A stretch of DNA of 64,000 nucleotides from OLB7 sp966250335. GTDB taxonomy: Bacteria > Bacteroidota > Ignavibacteria > OLB7. Below the pieces are notes generated by a model, which was not told the DNA's origin, searched no databases, and worked only from the letters and a program-made list of their open reading frames with translations. The position numbers were made by a program, and so were the translations under genes. Positions 25,086 through 33,888 of this stretch are shown here, piece after piece. Every line of letters begins with the position of its first letter. Positions within the stretch are counted from its first letter, which is position 1. Location: contig CBINGZ010000005.1 in the NCBI GenBank assembly GCA_966250335.1, forward strand, positions 62,001 through 126,000, in the 5' to 3' direction.

Positions 25086-27719
25086 TCAGAAGATGAACCC
25101 GCCGGTCAGGTAGACCCCGTCCTTCTCATCCGAGTGCATGAAGGCGATGCTCACGGTGTTGGCCCGTTCCACGGGAGCCAGCCAGATCCCGCCGCCGTAG
25201 GCGCCGTGGATGAGGTCGGAGGTTTCTCCGTCGACGAAGACCTTCCCCGCGTCGCCGGCGCCGAAGATTCCGAAGAGGGTGGGGACGATCAGATTGATCT
25301 TTGTGAGATATACCCGCAGCTCGGCGTTGCCGAAGAGCGACGCCTCCCCCGCGAACCGCTCGCGCTCGTAGGCGCGCATGGTGGGCGATCCACCGATGAA
25401 CGCCGACTCGAAGAAGGGGAATGTCCCCCAGATCTTCTCGCCCCCCGCCCGCAGCGCCAGCTCCGTCTCCTCCCAGAGGGGGAGATAGGCGCGGGCTTCC
25501 CCCTTCACTCTGCTGAAGCTTTCGACAAGGTCCGGGGTCTTCGGGTAGTACGATCCTTCGGCGGTGAGGAGCATGCCGCTTGTGGGGAGCGTTTCGTTGT
25601 TCCGGCTGTCGTGGATCAGCCCCGCGTGCAGGCGCGCGGTCGCCGTTTCCTCCATGCCGTAGACCTGTGCTCCCGAAAGGAAGGTGTTCTCATGGGTGAC
25701 CGTGGTCGTCAGCTTCGCCTCGGCTCCCAGGCTGAACCTGAGTCCGTCGAAGAGAGGGAAGTCGAGGGAGGGATGGAACGCGTACTGCCGCTGTTCGACC
25801 TTGTAGAACGTTTCGTCGTCCACATCTCCGGCGATCGTCGTCCCGTTGCCGAGCCCGAAGAAGTTCACCACCTCGAGTCCGGAGGCGCGCGCTTCCACTC
25901 CCACGTGGGCTCCCGGGAGGAGCGTGTGGAAATCGCCGGTGAATTTGATCTTGAAGCGATCCGCCGCGGTGGCGTATCCCGCGCGCAGGTCGAGTCTGTA
26001 GACGTAGGGATCGGCGCGGAATCCGAATCTGTAGAGGATCGGCCCGCCTCCGATGAAGAGCCCTTCGTCCGGCGTGACGTTGAACCAGGGACCGAACCGC
26101 CAGTCGACCCCCTTCTCCCGCAGGGTCGGTTCCCACCGCGCCGTGTCCCCCCCGGGCTCCGGGTATTCGCTCCGGTCGACCGACGTCGTCGGTCCTTCGA
26201 CGAAGGTCGATTTCCCGCCGTCGTCGTAGAAGTAGGTGGCGGTCTCGGCGTCGGGGATCGGGGTCATGCTCAGGAAATATCCCTTCACGACCGATCGATC
26301 GACGAAGACGTCTTGTCCCTTTCCTCCCACGACCCGCAGTATCGGGTTGCGATCGACCGTCCCCTCCACGACCACGCTGTCGTCCCCTTCCCCCATGAAG
26401 AGCCGGACCTCGCACGTCTCGTCGCTGTTGAAGATCCTGTGGAAGAGGGGCGTTCCCTTTCTCTCGCCCGTTGTCTTATCGCGCTTGAAGAGGCTGACCT
26501 CCATCGTTCCGTCGTCGGTCCGGCGGATCTCCGCCACCTCGTCCTTCTCGCTTCCCCACGCCTCCACGAACCCGGCCATCCCTGAATAGTATTCCCGCGA
26601 TGCCTCGCGAAGTCCGTTGCGGCGCGATATGATCACTTCCTCCAGGGCCGGCCCTTCCTTCGGATACATCGCGGCGGGCATCCTTCGGACCGCGTTACGG
26701 ATCACGCTGTCGGTGATTCCCGCGACCACGTCGTCGGTGATCGAGTCCCAGGTACGGCGATCGAGAGGGGAGAGGAATCTGCGGTCGAGGTAGCGGCCGG
26801 ACCAGGTGAGGTCCTCAAGTTTCGGATAGTCGTCGTCGCATCCTTCGAGCTGTGTGACGGCGTTCTCGGCGATCCAGGGGATGAGGCCGTCGTAGCGGCA
26901 GAACGCCTGATCGCGGTCGCGCGGGATCGGGACCCATCGTTCACGTTCCCCTTCGCGGAAGCGGGCCCACTGCCACTGGTCGACGTGGCGGTCCCAGTCC
27001 CCCATCACGATATCGACCAGGCGGGCGCGGAGGAAGGCGCGCGCATCGACCTGCTCGTCGTTGTCCTCGTCGAGCCGCTTGAAGAGCTTGTAGGTGGTGA
27101 CGACCTTGTCGGAGCCGGCGAAGGCGATCTCCTCGTCGTCGGCCGTCGGGTTCTCCTCCAGCATGCCGAGCACACCGCCGAAATCGGCGCGGAACTCTCC
27201 GAGCGCCTCGTCGTCGGGAAGTATCACAATGCGAGGCGCGGAGTTCAGCACGCCCGCCGCATCGAGGATCGGGGCGGTGATGACCGGGGAGACCGGGTTG
27301 GCGGTGGCGATGAACTCCTGCACGATATCGCCGACCACCGTCTCCTGAAGATCGACCGGCAGGAACTTCCTCGGGTTCTTGTTGAGCGAGCGGAACTTGT
27401 ATTCACGTCCGTTCGCGCCGGCGAACCTGAGCGATTTGGTCTGATTGCCCCCTCCCCGTTTCGTCGGCTTCAGGCCTCCCCCGAACCTCTTCATGTTCAG
27501 CACCTCGACCTCGATCTCGGTGGTCCAGAGGTCGCGCCAGAGATCTCCGAAGAAGAGGCGGCGAAGTCCCCCCGCCGCGTACTCCGGGCCGGGGACGACG
27601 ATCGCGGTGGAGCCGTGCGTGTCGGCCGCTCTCACGCTGGAGTCGGACTGTGCGCAGAGCGGGGCGACCGCCAGAAGGAGGAGTCCGAGAAGAGGGAGAC
27701 CTCTGTGGGAATGGAACAT
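25086..27719 (-). CDS. Outer-membrane barrel protein with an N-terminal kinase-like domain
   Basis: An 877-residue protein with a signal peptide (LPLLGLLLLAVAPLCAQ). The last 350 residues have BamA/Omp85 surface-antigen features: GLIHDSRNNETLPTSGMLLTAEGSYY, FIGGSPTMRAYERERFAGEA and a final Phe (GGFIF). The N-terminal half is not POTRA-like. It contains FLRARLVDIVMGDWDRHVDQWQW (Asp241-Trp-Asp-Arg-His245) and then VPIPRDRDQAF (Asp268), an order that resembles the catalytic loop and metal Asp of Fam20/HipA-type kinases. Whether it is active, and whether the substrate is protein or lipid, is unknown. It is the second gene after the propeller gene, 33 bp away. Confidence 0.75.
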   Translation of the reverse strand: MFHSHRGLPLLGLLLLAVAPLCAQSDSSVRAADTHGSTAIVVPGPEYAAGGLRRLFFGDLWRDLWTTEIEVEVLNMKRFGGGLKPTKRGGGNQTKSLRFAGANGREYKFRSLNKNPRKFLPVDLQETVVGDIVQEFIATANPVSPVITAPILDAAGVLNSAPRIVILPDDEALGEFRADFGGVLGMLEENPTADDEEIAFAGSDKVVTTYKLFKRLDEDNDEQVDARAFLRARLVDIVMGDWDRHVDQWQWARFREGERERWVPIPRDRDQAFCRYDGLIPWIAENAVTQLEGCDDDYPKLEDLTWSGRYLDRRFLSPLDRRTWDSITDDVVAGITDSVIRNAVRRMPAAMYPKEGPALEEVIISRRNGLREASREYYSGMAGFVEAWGSEKDEVAEIRRTDDGTMEVSLFKRDKTTGERKGTPLFHRIFNSDETCEVRLFMGEGDDSVVVEGTVDRNPILRVVGGKGQDVFVDRSVVKGYFLSMTPIPDAETATYFYDDGGKSTFVEGPTTSVDRSEYPEPGGDTARWEPTLREKGVDWRFGPWFNVTPDEGLFIGGGPILYRFGFRADPYVYRLDLRAGYATAADRFKIKFTGDFHTLLPGAHVGVEARASGLEVVNFFGLGNGTTIAGDVDDETFYKVEQRQYAFHPSLDFPLFDGLRFSLGAEAKLTTTVTHENTFLSGAQVYGMEETATARLHAGLIHDSRNNETLPTSGMLLTAEGSYYPKTPDLVESFSRVKGEARAYLPLWEETELALRAGGEKIWGTFPFFESAFIGGSPTMRAYERERFAGEASLFGNAELRVYLTKINLIVPTLFGIFGAGDAGKVFVDGETSDLIHGAYGGGIWLAPVERANTVSIAFMHSDEKDGVYLTGGFIF

Positions 27720-27752
27720 GGGAAGGAGAGAAATATCGGAGTCGGCCTCCTC

Positions 27753-28676
27753 CTACGGCGCCGGCGCCGGCATCGATGTATAGAACGAGAGGGTGGGATC
27801 GGCTCCGCGCGCCTCGTCGGCGATCAGCAGCGAGTTGTCGGGCATGAAGGAGATCCCCTCCGCCTGCTTATGCAGTTTCCTGTCGAGTTCGACCTGCCCC
27901 TTGATCTCGCCGCTCCGTGAAATCTCCACGATCGACCATCCCTCGGCGGCGATGATGAAGAACGTTCCGGTCGACCTGTTGTACTCGATGCCGGAGGGGT
28001 TGAAGCGTTCCCCGCGGCCGTTCCTTCCCAGCGCCTCCAGATCGAGCAGGAGCCTCGGCGCGGGCTCGAGCGTGCCGGAGGAGAGGGAGTAGGCGTAGAC
28101 CGCCTTCTTCGATTTCCCCAGATCCTTGCCGGCCTTTTCCTTGCAGGCCAGCAGGAGCGACTGCGTCTCCGGATCGTAGCAGAGTCCCTCGACATCATTC
28201 TCTACGTTCAAACCTGTCTTCCGGATTTCATACGGGACGACCGCCTCGTCGGCTCCTTCGGCGAACTCGTAGAGATCGCCCCGGCTGGAGACGAGGAAGA
28301 ATCGCGCCCCGACCACGGCGATCCCCTCGAAATCTCCCTTCATCCCCTTCTCCCCCACATGAAATCGCTTGACGATATTTCCGGTCGCCGGGTCGACCTG
28401 CGATACTTCGCTGTTCTCGTCGTTGTGGGTGAAGATCCGGCCGTCGTCGGCCACGGCGAGTCCGGAGATCTCCCTGAGGGATTTCGGCAGCACGACGACC
28501 CGCGGCCCGGCGGCGAAATCATATCGGGAAAGGGCGGAGGAGGCGGGGGGGCGGCCGGCGGGCTTCTCCGGGGAGTCCCCTGAGTCCTTGTTCTTCTTCG
28601 GCGATCTGAAGACGAAAATCACGGCCAGGGAGGTAAAGACGACCGCGAGGGCAACCAGAGGCTTGTTCGGTTTCAT
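27753..28676 (-). CDS. SdiA-regulated-type beta-propeller protein
   Basis: A 307-residue protein with an N-terminal membrane anchor (KPLVALAVVFTSLAVIFVF) and a Pro/Ser-rich spacer. From residue about 55 it shows a six-bladed propeller pattern: LREISGLAVADDGRIFTHND, GDFEGIAVVGARFFLVSS, NDVEGLCYDPETQSLLLACK, FNPSGIEYNRSTGTFFIIAA and AEGISFMPDNSLLIADE. Repeated G-(L/I)-x-Y/V-D blocks like these identify the SdiA-regulated domain (PF06977) of otherwise unknown function. It is likely first in a two-gene operon with the barrel protein, and faces the periplasm. Confidence 0.85.
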   Translation of the reverse strand: MKPNKPLVALAVVFTSLAVIFVFRSPKKNKDSGDSPEKPAGRPPASSALSRYDFAAGPRVVVLPKSLREISGLAVADDGRIFTHNDENSEVSQVDPATGNIVKRFHVGEKGMKGDFEGIAVVGARFFLVSSRGDLYEFAEGADEAVVPYEIRKTGLNVENDVEGLCYDPETQSLLLACKEKAGKDLGKSKKAVYAYSLSSGTLEPAPRLLLDLEALGRNGRGERFNPSGIEYNRSTGTFFIIAAEGWSIVEISRSGEIKGQVELDRKLHKQAEGISFMPDNSLLIADEARGADPTLSFYTSMPAPAP

Positions 28677-28889
28677 GCACGATAATAACCATCGTGCCGA
28701 AGGCCGCCAAAAGGAAACGGCGCCGCCGGCTCGGCCGAATCCGCCGTCGGCTCATCCGGGCCCGCCGCCTGCTCGTCGATACGGGAACAAGGATCGTAAC
28801 AGGCCCATATTGACCCCGGGCATCCACTCGATCCTCGTTGGATCGGGCCCATGAACTTCTCAATCACTTCCATCACATTCGGAGCAATC
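28677..28889. other. Divergent intergenic region
   Basis: A 213-bp gap between the divergent propeller gene and the T9SS cargo gene. No coding sequence is seen. A candidate hairpin-free promoter region must lie here, but no clear TAnnTTTG box was found on either strand. Confidence 0.5.
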
Positions 28890-30857
28890 ATGAAACACGG
28901 ACACGTTGGTGTTCCGGGACGGCTTGGACGGGCCCTCTTTGCTCTCGTAGCCGCGGCTGCGCTCCTCACGGTCGCGAGCCCGCAACTTCATGCGCAACGG
29001 TGGCAGAGCACGTTCGGAAGCACATGCAGGGAGAGCGGGCGCGCGGGCGTGCAGATGCTTGCGGCGGGGGGAGGCTTCATCGCCGTCGGCGAGCAGCAGA
29101 GCCCGTTCGTGGCCTGCTCGGGGTTCGGATCGCGCAGGGATGTTTATGTGGTGAAGACGAACGATGCCGGACAGCAGGTCTGGGCACGGTCGTACAGCAT
29201 CGGATACAACGGTTCGGGGGGTGACGCCACGGCCACGTGCATCACCGAGTGCGCCAACGGAGACTTTCTGATCTGCGGCTACACGGCCCGTGCCGGCTCC
29301 ACCTATCCGGTGCCTCCCCTCTGCCATCCGACGGCGACGACGAACGACATCTTCGTCCTCCGTATCAGCTCCACCGGCGGGCTGGTGTTCAGCCAGATCT
29401 ACGGGACGGATCGCGCCGAGGCGGCATTCTCGATCATAGAGCTTGCTCCCGTGGGGCTGAACACGAGAGATATCGTCGTGGCCGGATACGGAGTTCAGGC
29501 CAACGGCGACCAGGACGCGCTCATCATGAGACTGACCCCGGCCGGGATCACGGTCTGGAGCAAGTATTACCCCGGGGGAATCTCTACACCCGATGCATTC
29601 CGCGGCGTCATCGAATGCAGGGTGGGGGTGCCGGCCGGCCAGAACGGTGATATCGTCGCGGTCGGGATCACCCTTCCGGCTCCTCCGGCGCTCGTGATTC
29701 CGGACAACTACGCGGTACGGGTCAGCAGCGCCAACGGACTGATCATGCCGGCCACCAATCAGGGAGGGCTGATCTGGGGGAACACGATGTTTCCCGACGA
29801 ACTCGCCTCCGTGCGGGAGCTGACGGTCGCTCCTCATGCCGGGCAGCTCGTCATGGTCGGCATGACCGCCGTCACTGCGGCCGGCGGCGGTCCGGTCGTT
29901 CATGAGGCGTCGGTGACGAGGACTACGGCAAGCCTCAACAGCAACCAGTGCAACGGAGGGGGAACGCCGATTCTGAACCAGGTGTCGATCGGCGAGAACG
30001 GCCCGCTCATGGACTATGCGATGGATGTGCGCGAGGTGGCGGCCGGCACGGGCGGCCTGATCGCCGGCCGTGTTATCGTGGCGGGCTATACCACCATCAA
30101 CTCGCCGGCGAATCAGGTCGATTATTTCCTGGCGGAGCTCGACCCGGCGACCCTGACGCTGGCGCCGGGGGGCGCCGGGTTCAAGACCTACGGGGCCGAG
30201 GGGACCGAGATGGCATGGTCGGTGAACATCATTCCCGGAACCGTTACCCGGACGGCCGGATTCATCCTGTGCGGGCTGACCACGAGCGCGAGTCTCATGC
30301 CGGCAGGGCATATCGAGGAAATGTATCTGGTCAGGACCGGTCCCACCGGCGACAGTTACTGTAACTTCCTGAGCCCGGAGCCGACGATTCAAACGCTCAA
30401 CTGGCCAAGCCAGTGCTACACTCCGCAGCCGGTCAACTCGGTGACCAGTTGCGGCAACGACGCCACCTGGCTCGACTTCGAGGAGTGGTGGCCGATCTGC
30501 TACGAGTCGTTCGGGATAAAGGGACGCGAGCGGGCGAACGACGGTATCTCCGGTGTGGAGCCTGAGGGTCTGATCGACATGGCCGAGGGCTCGGCGATCG
30601 TCCCGAACCCGGTCACCAGGGGCGCCGGGTTCATCGTGAAGTACGACCTGCGCGCCGATGCCGACGTGCGGATCAAGGTGACCGACATGACCGGCCGCGT
30701 CCTCTTCAACGAGGAGCATCCTCTGCAGGGAGGTCTGCATCGTATCCCGATAAGCACCGAAGGCTGGGCTGCCGGCACCTATCTGGTGAACCTGAGCTCT
30801 GACGGCTCGACGGTAAGCAGGACGATCGTGGTGACCGACGGGGCAGGAGGAAACTGA
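28890..30857 (+). CDS. T9SS type A sorting domain-containing secreted protein
   Basis: A 655-residue secreted protein. The start at 28890 is supported by GGAG five bases upstream and by a proper signal peptide (MKHGHVGVPGR then ALFALVAAAALLTVASP, cleavage near LHAQ); the frame extends 39 bp further without support. The body has repeated blades of the type GGFIAVGEQ, GDFLICGYT, DIVVAGYG and GDIVAVGITL, as in delta-60-repeat or propeller-like surface proteins, and a Cys-rich segment before the end. The last 90 residues contain PNPVTRGAGFIVKYDL, VKVTDMTGRV-like strands and GTYLVNLSSDGSTVSRTIVV, a Por C-terminal sorting domain. It is exported across the outer membrane by the type IX system. Ligand unknown. 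Confidence 0.88.
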   Translation: MKHGHVGVPGRLGRALFALVAAAALLTVASPQLHAQRWQSTFGSTCRESGRAGVQMLAAGGGFIAVGEQQSPFVACSGFGSRRDVYVVKTNDAGQQVWARSYSIGYNGSGGDATATCITECANGDFLICGYTARAGSTYPVPPLCHPTATTNDIFVLRISSTGGLVFSQIYGTDRAEAAFSIIELAPVGLNTRDIVVAGYGVQANGDQDALIMRLTPAGITVWSKYYPGGISTPDAFRGVIECRVGVPAGQNGDIVAVGITLPAPPALVIPDNYAVRVSSANGLIMPATNQGGLIWGNTMFPDELASVRELTVAPHAGQLVMVGMTAVTAAGGGPVVHEASVTRTTASLNSNQCNGGGTPILNQVSIGENGPLMDYAMDVREVAAGTGGLIAGRVIVAGYTTINSPANQVDYFLAELDPATLTLAPGGAGFKTYGAEGTEMAWSVNIIPGTVTRTAGFILCGLTTSASLMPAGHIEEMYLVRTGPTGDSYCNFLSPEPTIQTLNWPSQCYTPQPVNSVTSCGNDATWLDFEEWWPICYESFGIKGRERANDGISGVEPEGLIDMAEGSAIVPNPVTRGAGFIVKYDLRADADVRIKVTDMTGRVLFNEEHPLQGGLHRIPISTEGWAAGTYLVNLSSDGSTVSRTIVVTDGAGGN

Positions 30858-30904
30858 CGGGTATCACCGGTGTAAACCGGATGTTTTCAAGGAAGAGAAC
30901 AGGG

Positions 30905-30932
30905 GAACGGCCGTCAGCGATGACGGCCGTTC
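30905..30932 (+). terminator. Hairpin terminating the T9SS cargo gene
   Basis: A 12-bp perfect stem (GAACGGCCGTCA with TGACGGCCGTTC, 30905-30916 and 30921-30932) with loop GCGA, 48 bp after the stop. The downstream T-content is low, so it may need Rho or act mainly as a 3' stabiliser. Confidence 0.65.
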
Positions 30933-30976
30933 TCATGAACGGAGTGCGGGCGGATTCTCCGCATCCGGGCTTTTTC

Positions 30977-30984
30977 TATATTTG
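30977..30984 (+). promoter_or_regulatory. TAnnTTTG promoter element upstream of the BNR-repeat gene
   Basis: TATATTTG preceded by a short T-run, 73 bp before the start codon at 31058, fully matches the TAnnTTTG -7 consensus. Confidence 0.6.
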
Positions 30985-31057
30985 CCCCTGCTGTAATTCT
31001 CCGGTCGGCGCAATGTCGACGCCGATATGAGCATATGCACGCTTTCCCATCTCCCCA

Positions 31058-33373
31058 ATGAAACCGTTCTTCATTTCCTCTCTGATTGCGATTCTTTTCT
31101 GCGTGACGTCGACTTCTCTCATGTCGCAGGAATCCGGTCCATCATCCCGATGGAAATGGATGAACCCTCTGCCGCAGGGAAACGACATCTTCACGGTCCT
31201 TGTGAAGGATGCAAAGACCATGATTCTCTTCGGGAGATGCGGCACGATACTTCAAACGGAAGACGGGGGGGAGAAGTGGTCGATGCTCCGTCCCGATTCC
31301 TCGGCCACGCTCGATCCCGGGAAACTGTCGGATTTCGATCTGAATAATATCTATCGACGATCGGACGGCACGATCATCGCGTTCGATTCACTCGGGCTCC
31401 ATCTTACCTCGACCGACGATGGCGTATCGTGGCGGGGCCCCGACAAGCCGATCGATCAGCCCATAAATGCCTACGACGTCAACGATCAGGTGGTGATAGC
31501 GGCAGGTGAATGGATATATCGTTCGACTGATGGGGGATCGAGCTGGCGGCATCTGCCCGTGTCGCTCAACTCCGTGTTCATCTATCGTGTAGTCTATGCC
31601 GGCACCGATGTATGGGTCGCGCTGAACCATAATGGAGCACTGTTCCGTTCGACCGACAATGGAATAACATGGAGCGAACTTCCATCCAGGCTCTCGATAT
31701 ATTCCCCCTCGGACGGATACCTTCGATTCAATGGGAGCGGTGTCGGGCTGGCTCGTCGCTATCGTACGACCGATCGGGGGGGAACCTGGTCGGCTGCGGG
31801 ACAGGAGTTTGTCGGCCTGATGAGCGACGCCATGTTTCTCGACGATACCACCGCGCTTACCTACGGCGACTCAGGGCGGATCTATCGTTCGATCGACGCC
31901 GGCGCTTCCTGGGCCGCCACGGCTACTCCTCCAGGAAAACGTTTGAATGCGATGGGAGTTGTCGATGGAGTTCTGATCGCCGTCGGGGATGAGGGGACGA
32001 TATTCCGCAGCACCGACCGGGGCGCCGTATGGCAGAGCGTGGAAAGCCCGACCGACCAGAATATCACCTCTCTGACGTTCGGCGATAATGGATTCGGGGT
32101 CGCCGTCGGCCTCAACGGATGTATAATACGGACGACGGATGCCGGAATAACCTGGAGCAATCTTGCTCCGGGATTTCGCACGACGTTGTATGAAGTCGAT
32201 TTCGCGGATGACCAGGTCGGGTATATTCTGGGACTACGGATCCTGGGGATCAATAACAGTCGCGGCGTGCTACGACGCACGACCGACGGCGGAGCGTCAT
32301 GGACCGAGCTTCCGATGGATGATTCGATCCTTCTTGGAAGGGGAGGCTCCGGATCGTGCATCGCATTCTACGACGCGATGCACGGCTACGGCGCTCTCGG
32401 TTCCGATATCTACCGGACCGTCGACGGCGGGATATCATGGACGGTGAAGCGGTTCGATAAGAAGACGATCTATGATATTGCCATTATCGACCGGTTGACC
32501 GCGGTTGCGGTAGGTGGCGATGGATTCATTACGCGTACGACCGATGGGGGGGAGACGTGGAATCAATATGAAAACGTATCGCAATACATCAACTTTGGTG
32601 TATCGTTCAAGGGGAATTTCGGGCTGGCTGTGGGAAACGGAGCGACAATCTATCGGACGCTGAATGAAGGTGCAAGCTGGACGCTTGTGCCGCGCAGCGA
32701 ACTGGGTGGCCTGCTCCCCGCGTTGAAAGCCGTTGTCGTCGTCGATTCCGTGACGGCATTCGTCGCGGCGGAAACCGAGGCGGTCTACCGCACCACCGAC
32801 AGAGGAAAGAACTGGACCCGATTGAAGTTGCCGAAGAGATCCGACAACTACCTCCTGCGATCGATCGACTTCGCAGGAGATGTCGGTGTTGTCGTCGGTT
32901 CGGCCGGGACGGTTTTTCGTACCACCGATAACGGCGCCACCTGGTCGAACCCGGGTATCGATGTCGATTCCGACCTCTGGGAGGTATCCCGTATGGGGAG
33001 CAGCGGCATGATCGCCGTCGGGGAGGGGGGGATGATCCTCGGCACAGGGGTTTCTCTCCAGCCTCTCTCCGTTCCCGAGACCCGCGGCAGCGAGGAGCCG
33101 GCAACATCTCTGATCCGTCCGGTTCCGAATCCGACAACACAGGCGTTGCAGTTCATGATATCTCTACCAGAATCGGTTCCGGTTCGCCTCATGCTTTCAA
33201 CCCCGGATGGCCGACTCGTCGGAACGGTATTCGACGGAGAGCTTCCGGCCGGGTCGAGGAGCATCGAGTGGGATGCGGCGGATCTGGCAAACGGGTTGTA
33301 TTTCTACAGGCTTGAAGTGGGGGCGGGGTCGCAGAGAAGAGTCGAGACCGGCAGAGTCGTGATCGAGCGGTGA
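31058..33373 (+). CDS. YCF48/BNR-repeat propeller protein with T9SS type A sorting domain
   Basis: A 771-residue secreted protein. After a signal peptide (MKPFFISSLIAILFCVTSTSLMSQ) it has a dozen or more repeats of the form IYRSTDGGSSW, FRSTDNGITWSELP and IRTTDAGITWSNL, the Asp-x-G-x-x-W blocks of YCF48/BNR propellers used in photosystem assembly factors and sialidase-like surface proteins. The C-terminal 85 residues contain RPVPNPTTQALQFMISLPE, VRLMLSTPDGRLV and DLANGLYFYRLEVG, a Por sorting domain. It is a surface or extracellular propeller whose ligand is unknown. No catalytic sialidase residues can be assigned. A TATATTTG promoter precedes it and a terminator hairpin follows. Confidence 0.88.
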   Translation: MKPFFISSLIAILFCVTSTSLMSQESGPSSRWKWMNPLPQGNDIFTVLVKDAKTMILFGRCGTILQTEDGGEKWSMLRPDSSATLDPGKLSDFDLNNIYRRSDGTIIAFDSLGLHLTSTDDGVSWRGPDKPIDQPINAYDVNDQVVIAAGEWIYRSTDGGSSWRHLPVSLNSVFIYRVVYAGTDVWVALNHNGALFRSTDNGITWSELPSRLSIYSPSDGYLRFNGSGVGLARRYRTTDRGGTWSAAGQEFVGLMSDAMFLDDTTALTYGDSGRIYRSIDAGASWAATATPPGKRLNAMGVVDGVLIAVGDEGTIFRSTDRGAVWQSVESPTDQNITSLTFGDNGFGVAVGLNGCIIRTTDAGITWSNLAPGFRTTLYEVDFADDQVGYILGLRILGINNSRGVLRRTTDGGASWTELPMDDSILLGRGGSGSCIAFYDAMHGYGALGSDIYRTVDGGISWTVKRFDKKTIYDIAIIDRLTAVAVGGDGFITRTTDGGETWNQYENVSQYINFGVSFKGNFGLAVGNGATIYRTLNEGASWTLVPRSELGGLLPALKAVVVVDSVTAFVAAETEAVYRTTDRGKNWTRLKLPKRSDNYLLRSIDFAGDVGVVVGSAGTVFRTTDNGATWSNPGIDVDSDLWEVSRMGSSGMIAVGEGGMILGTGVSLQPLSVPETRGSEEPATSLIRPVPNPTTQALQFMISLPESVPVRLMLSTPDGRLVGTVFDGELPAGSRSIEWDAADLANGLYFYRLEVGAGSQRRVETGRVVIER

Positions 33374-33414
33374 TGGAGCAGCTCGACTGATTATCAAGGA
33401 AGAGAGCCGCTGGG

Positions 33415-33444
33415 AAAGGCCGTCAGGAATGACGGCCTTTTTCG
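33415..33444 (+). terminator. Rho-independent terminator after the BNR-repeat gene
   Basis: An 11-bp stem AAAGGCCGTCA with TGACGGCCTTT (33415-33425 and 33430-33440), loop GGAA, followed by TTCG-rich sequence, 42 bp after the stop codon. It closely resembles the hairpin at 30905-30932. Confidence 0.85.
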
Positions 33445-33627
33445 TTTATATATATCGGACTTGGATCGATACCGGTATGGACATCCTCATTTATTACACA
33501 GAGGGTATCTCCATATATGCCCCTATGTTCAATTCATCGACCGCGCCCTTATGTCGATCGTTATCTGTTTTTAATACGATATGATGTGTCGCGTCGTTCG
33601 TCACTGATAATGTTACCGGAGAAGATC

Positions 33628-33744
33628 ATGCTTGAATGGATAGCCTGCCTGCTGCTGGTTCCGTATGCGCTGTGGGAGCTTCTGCTGATCTGCGGGGCAA
33701 TCGGTCGCATCTTTATAGCTGTACTGGAAGGGAAAAGGAGGTGA
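33628..33744 (+). CDS. Small single-helix membrane peptide, hypothetical
   Basis: A 38-residue open frame MLEWIACLLLVPYALWELLL followed by ICGAIGRIFIAVLEGKRR. It has a good Shine-Dalgarno (GGAG, six bases before the ATG), one long hydrophobic span and a basic C-terminus (KRR), as expected for a small inner-membrane protein with a positive-inside tail. It is too short for homology. The remaining part of the 33.4-33.9 kb interval shows no other gene. Could be spurious. Confidence 0.4.
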   Translation: MLEWIACLLLVPYALWELLLICGAIGRIFIAVLEGKRR

Positions 33745-33846
33745 GATCCCCGTCGTCCGATTCCTTCCACCGATCCCTGTTCGAGGAGCCGCAGTCCGGG
33801 AGGAATCGGATATGTTGACGGTAAAAGCCGTACAGTGATCGACGGA

Positions 33847-33884
33847 GACGACCCGAAGGTTTGTCGACTTCGGGCCGTCGTTGT
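33847..33884. terminator. Bidirectional hairpin between the small peptide and the lipoprotein gene
   Basis: GACGACCCGAAG and CTTCGGGCCGTC (33847-33858 with 33868-33879) form a stem with one mismatch, and TTGTTTT follows on the plus strand. It ends the minus-strand lipoprotein gene five bases further on as well. Confidence 0.6.
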
Positions 33885-33888
33885 TTTC

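Noticed and set aside
25134..26585. 483-aa plus-strand frame opposite the kinase-like barrel protein
   Set aside because: Antisense shadow with no signal peptide or family.
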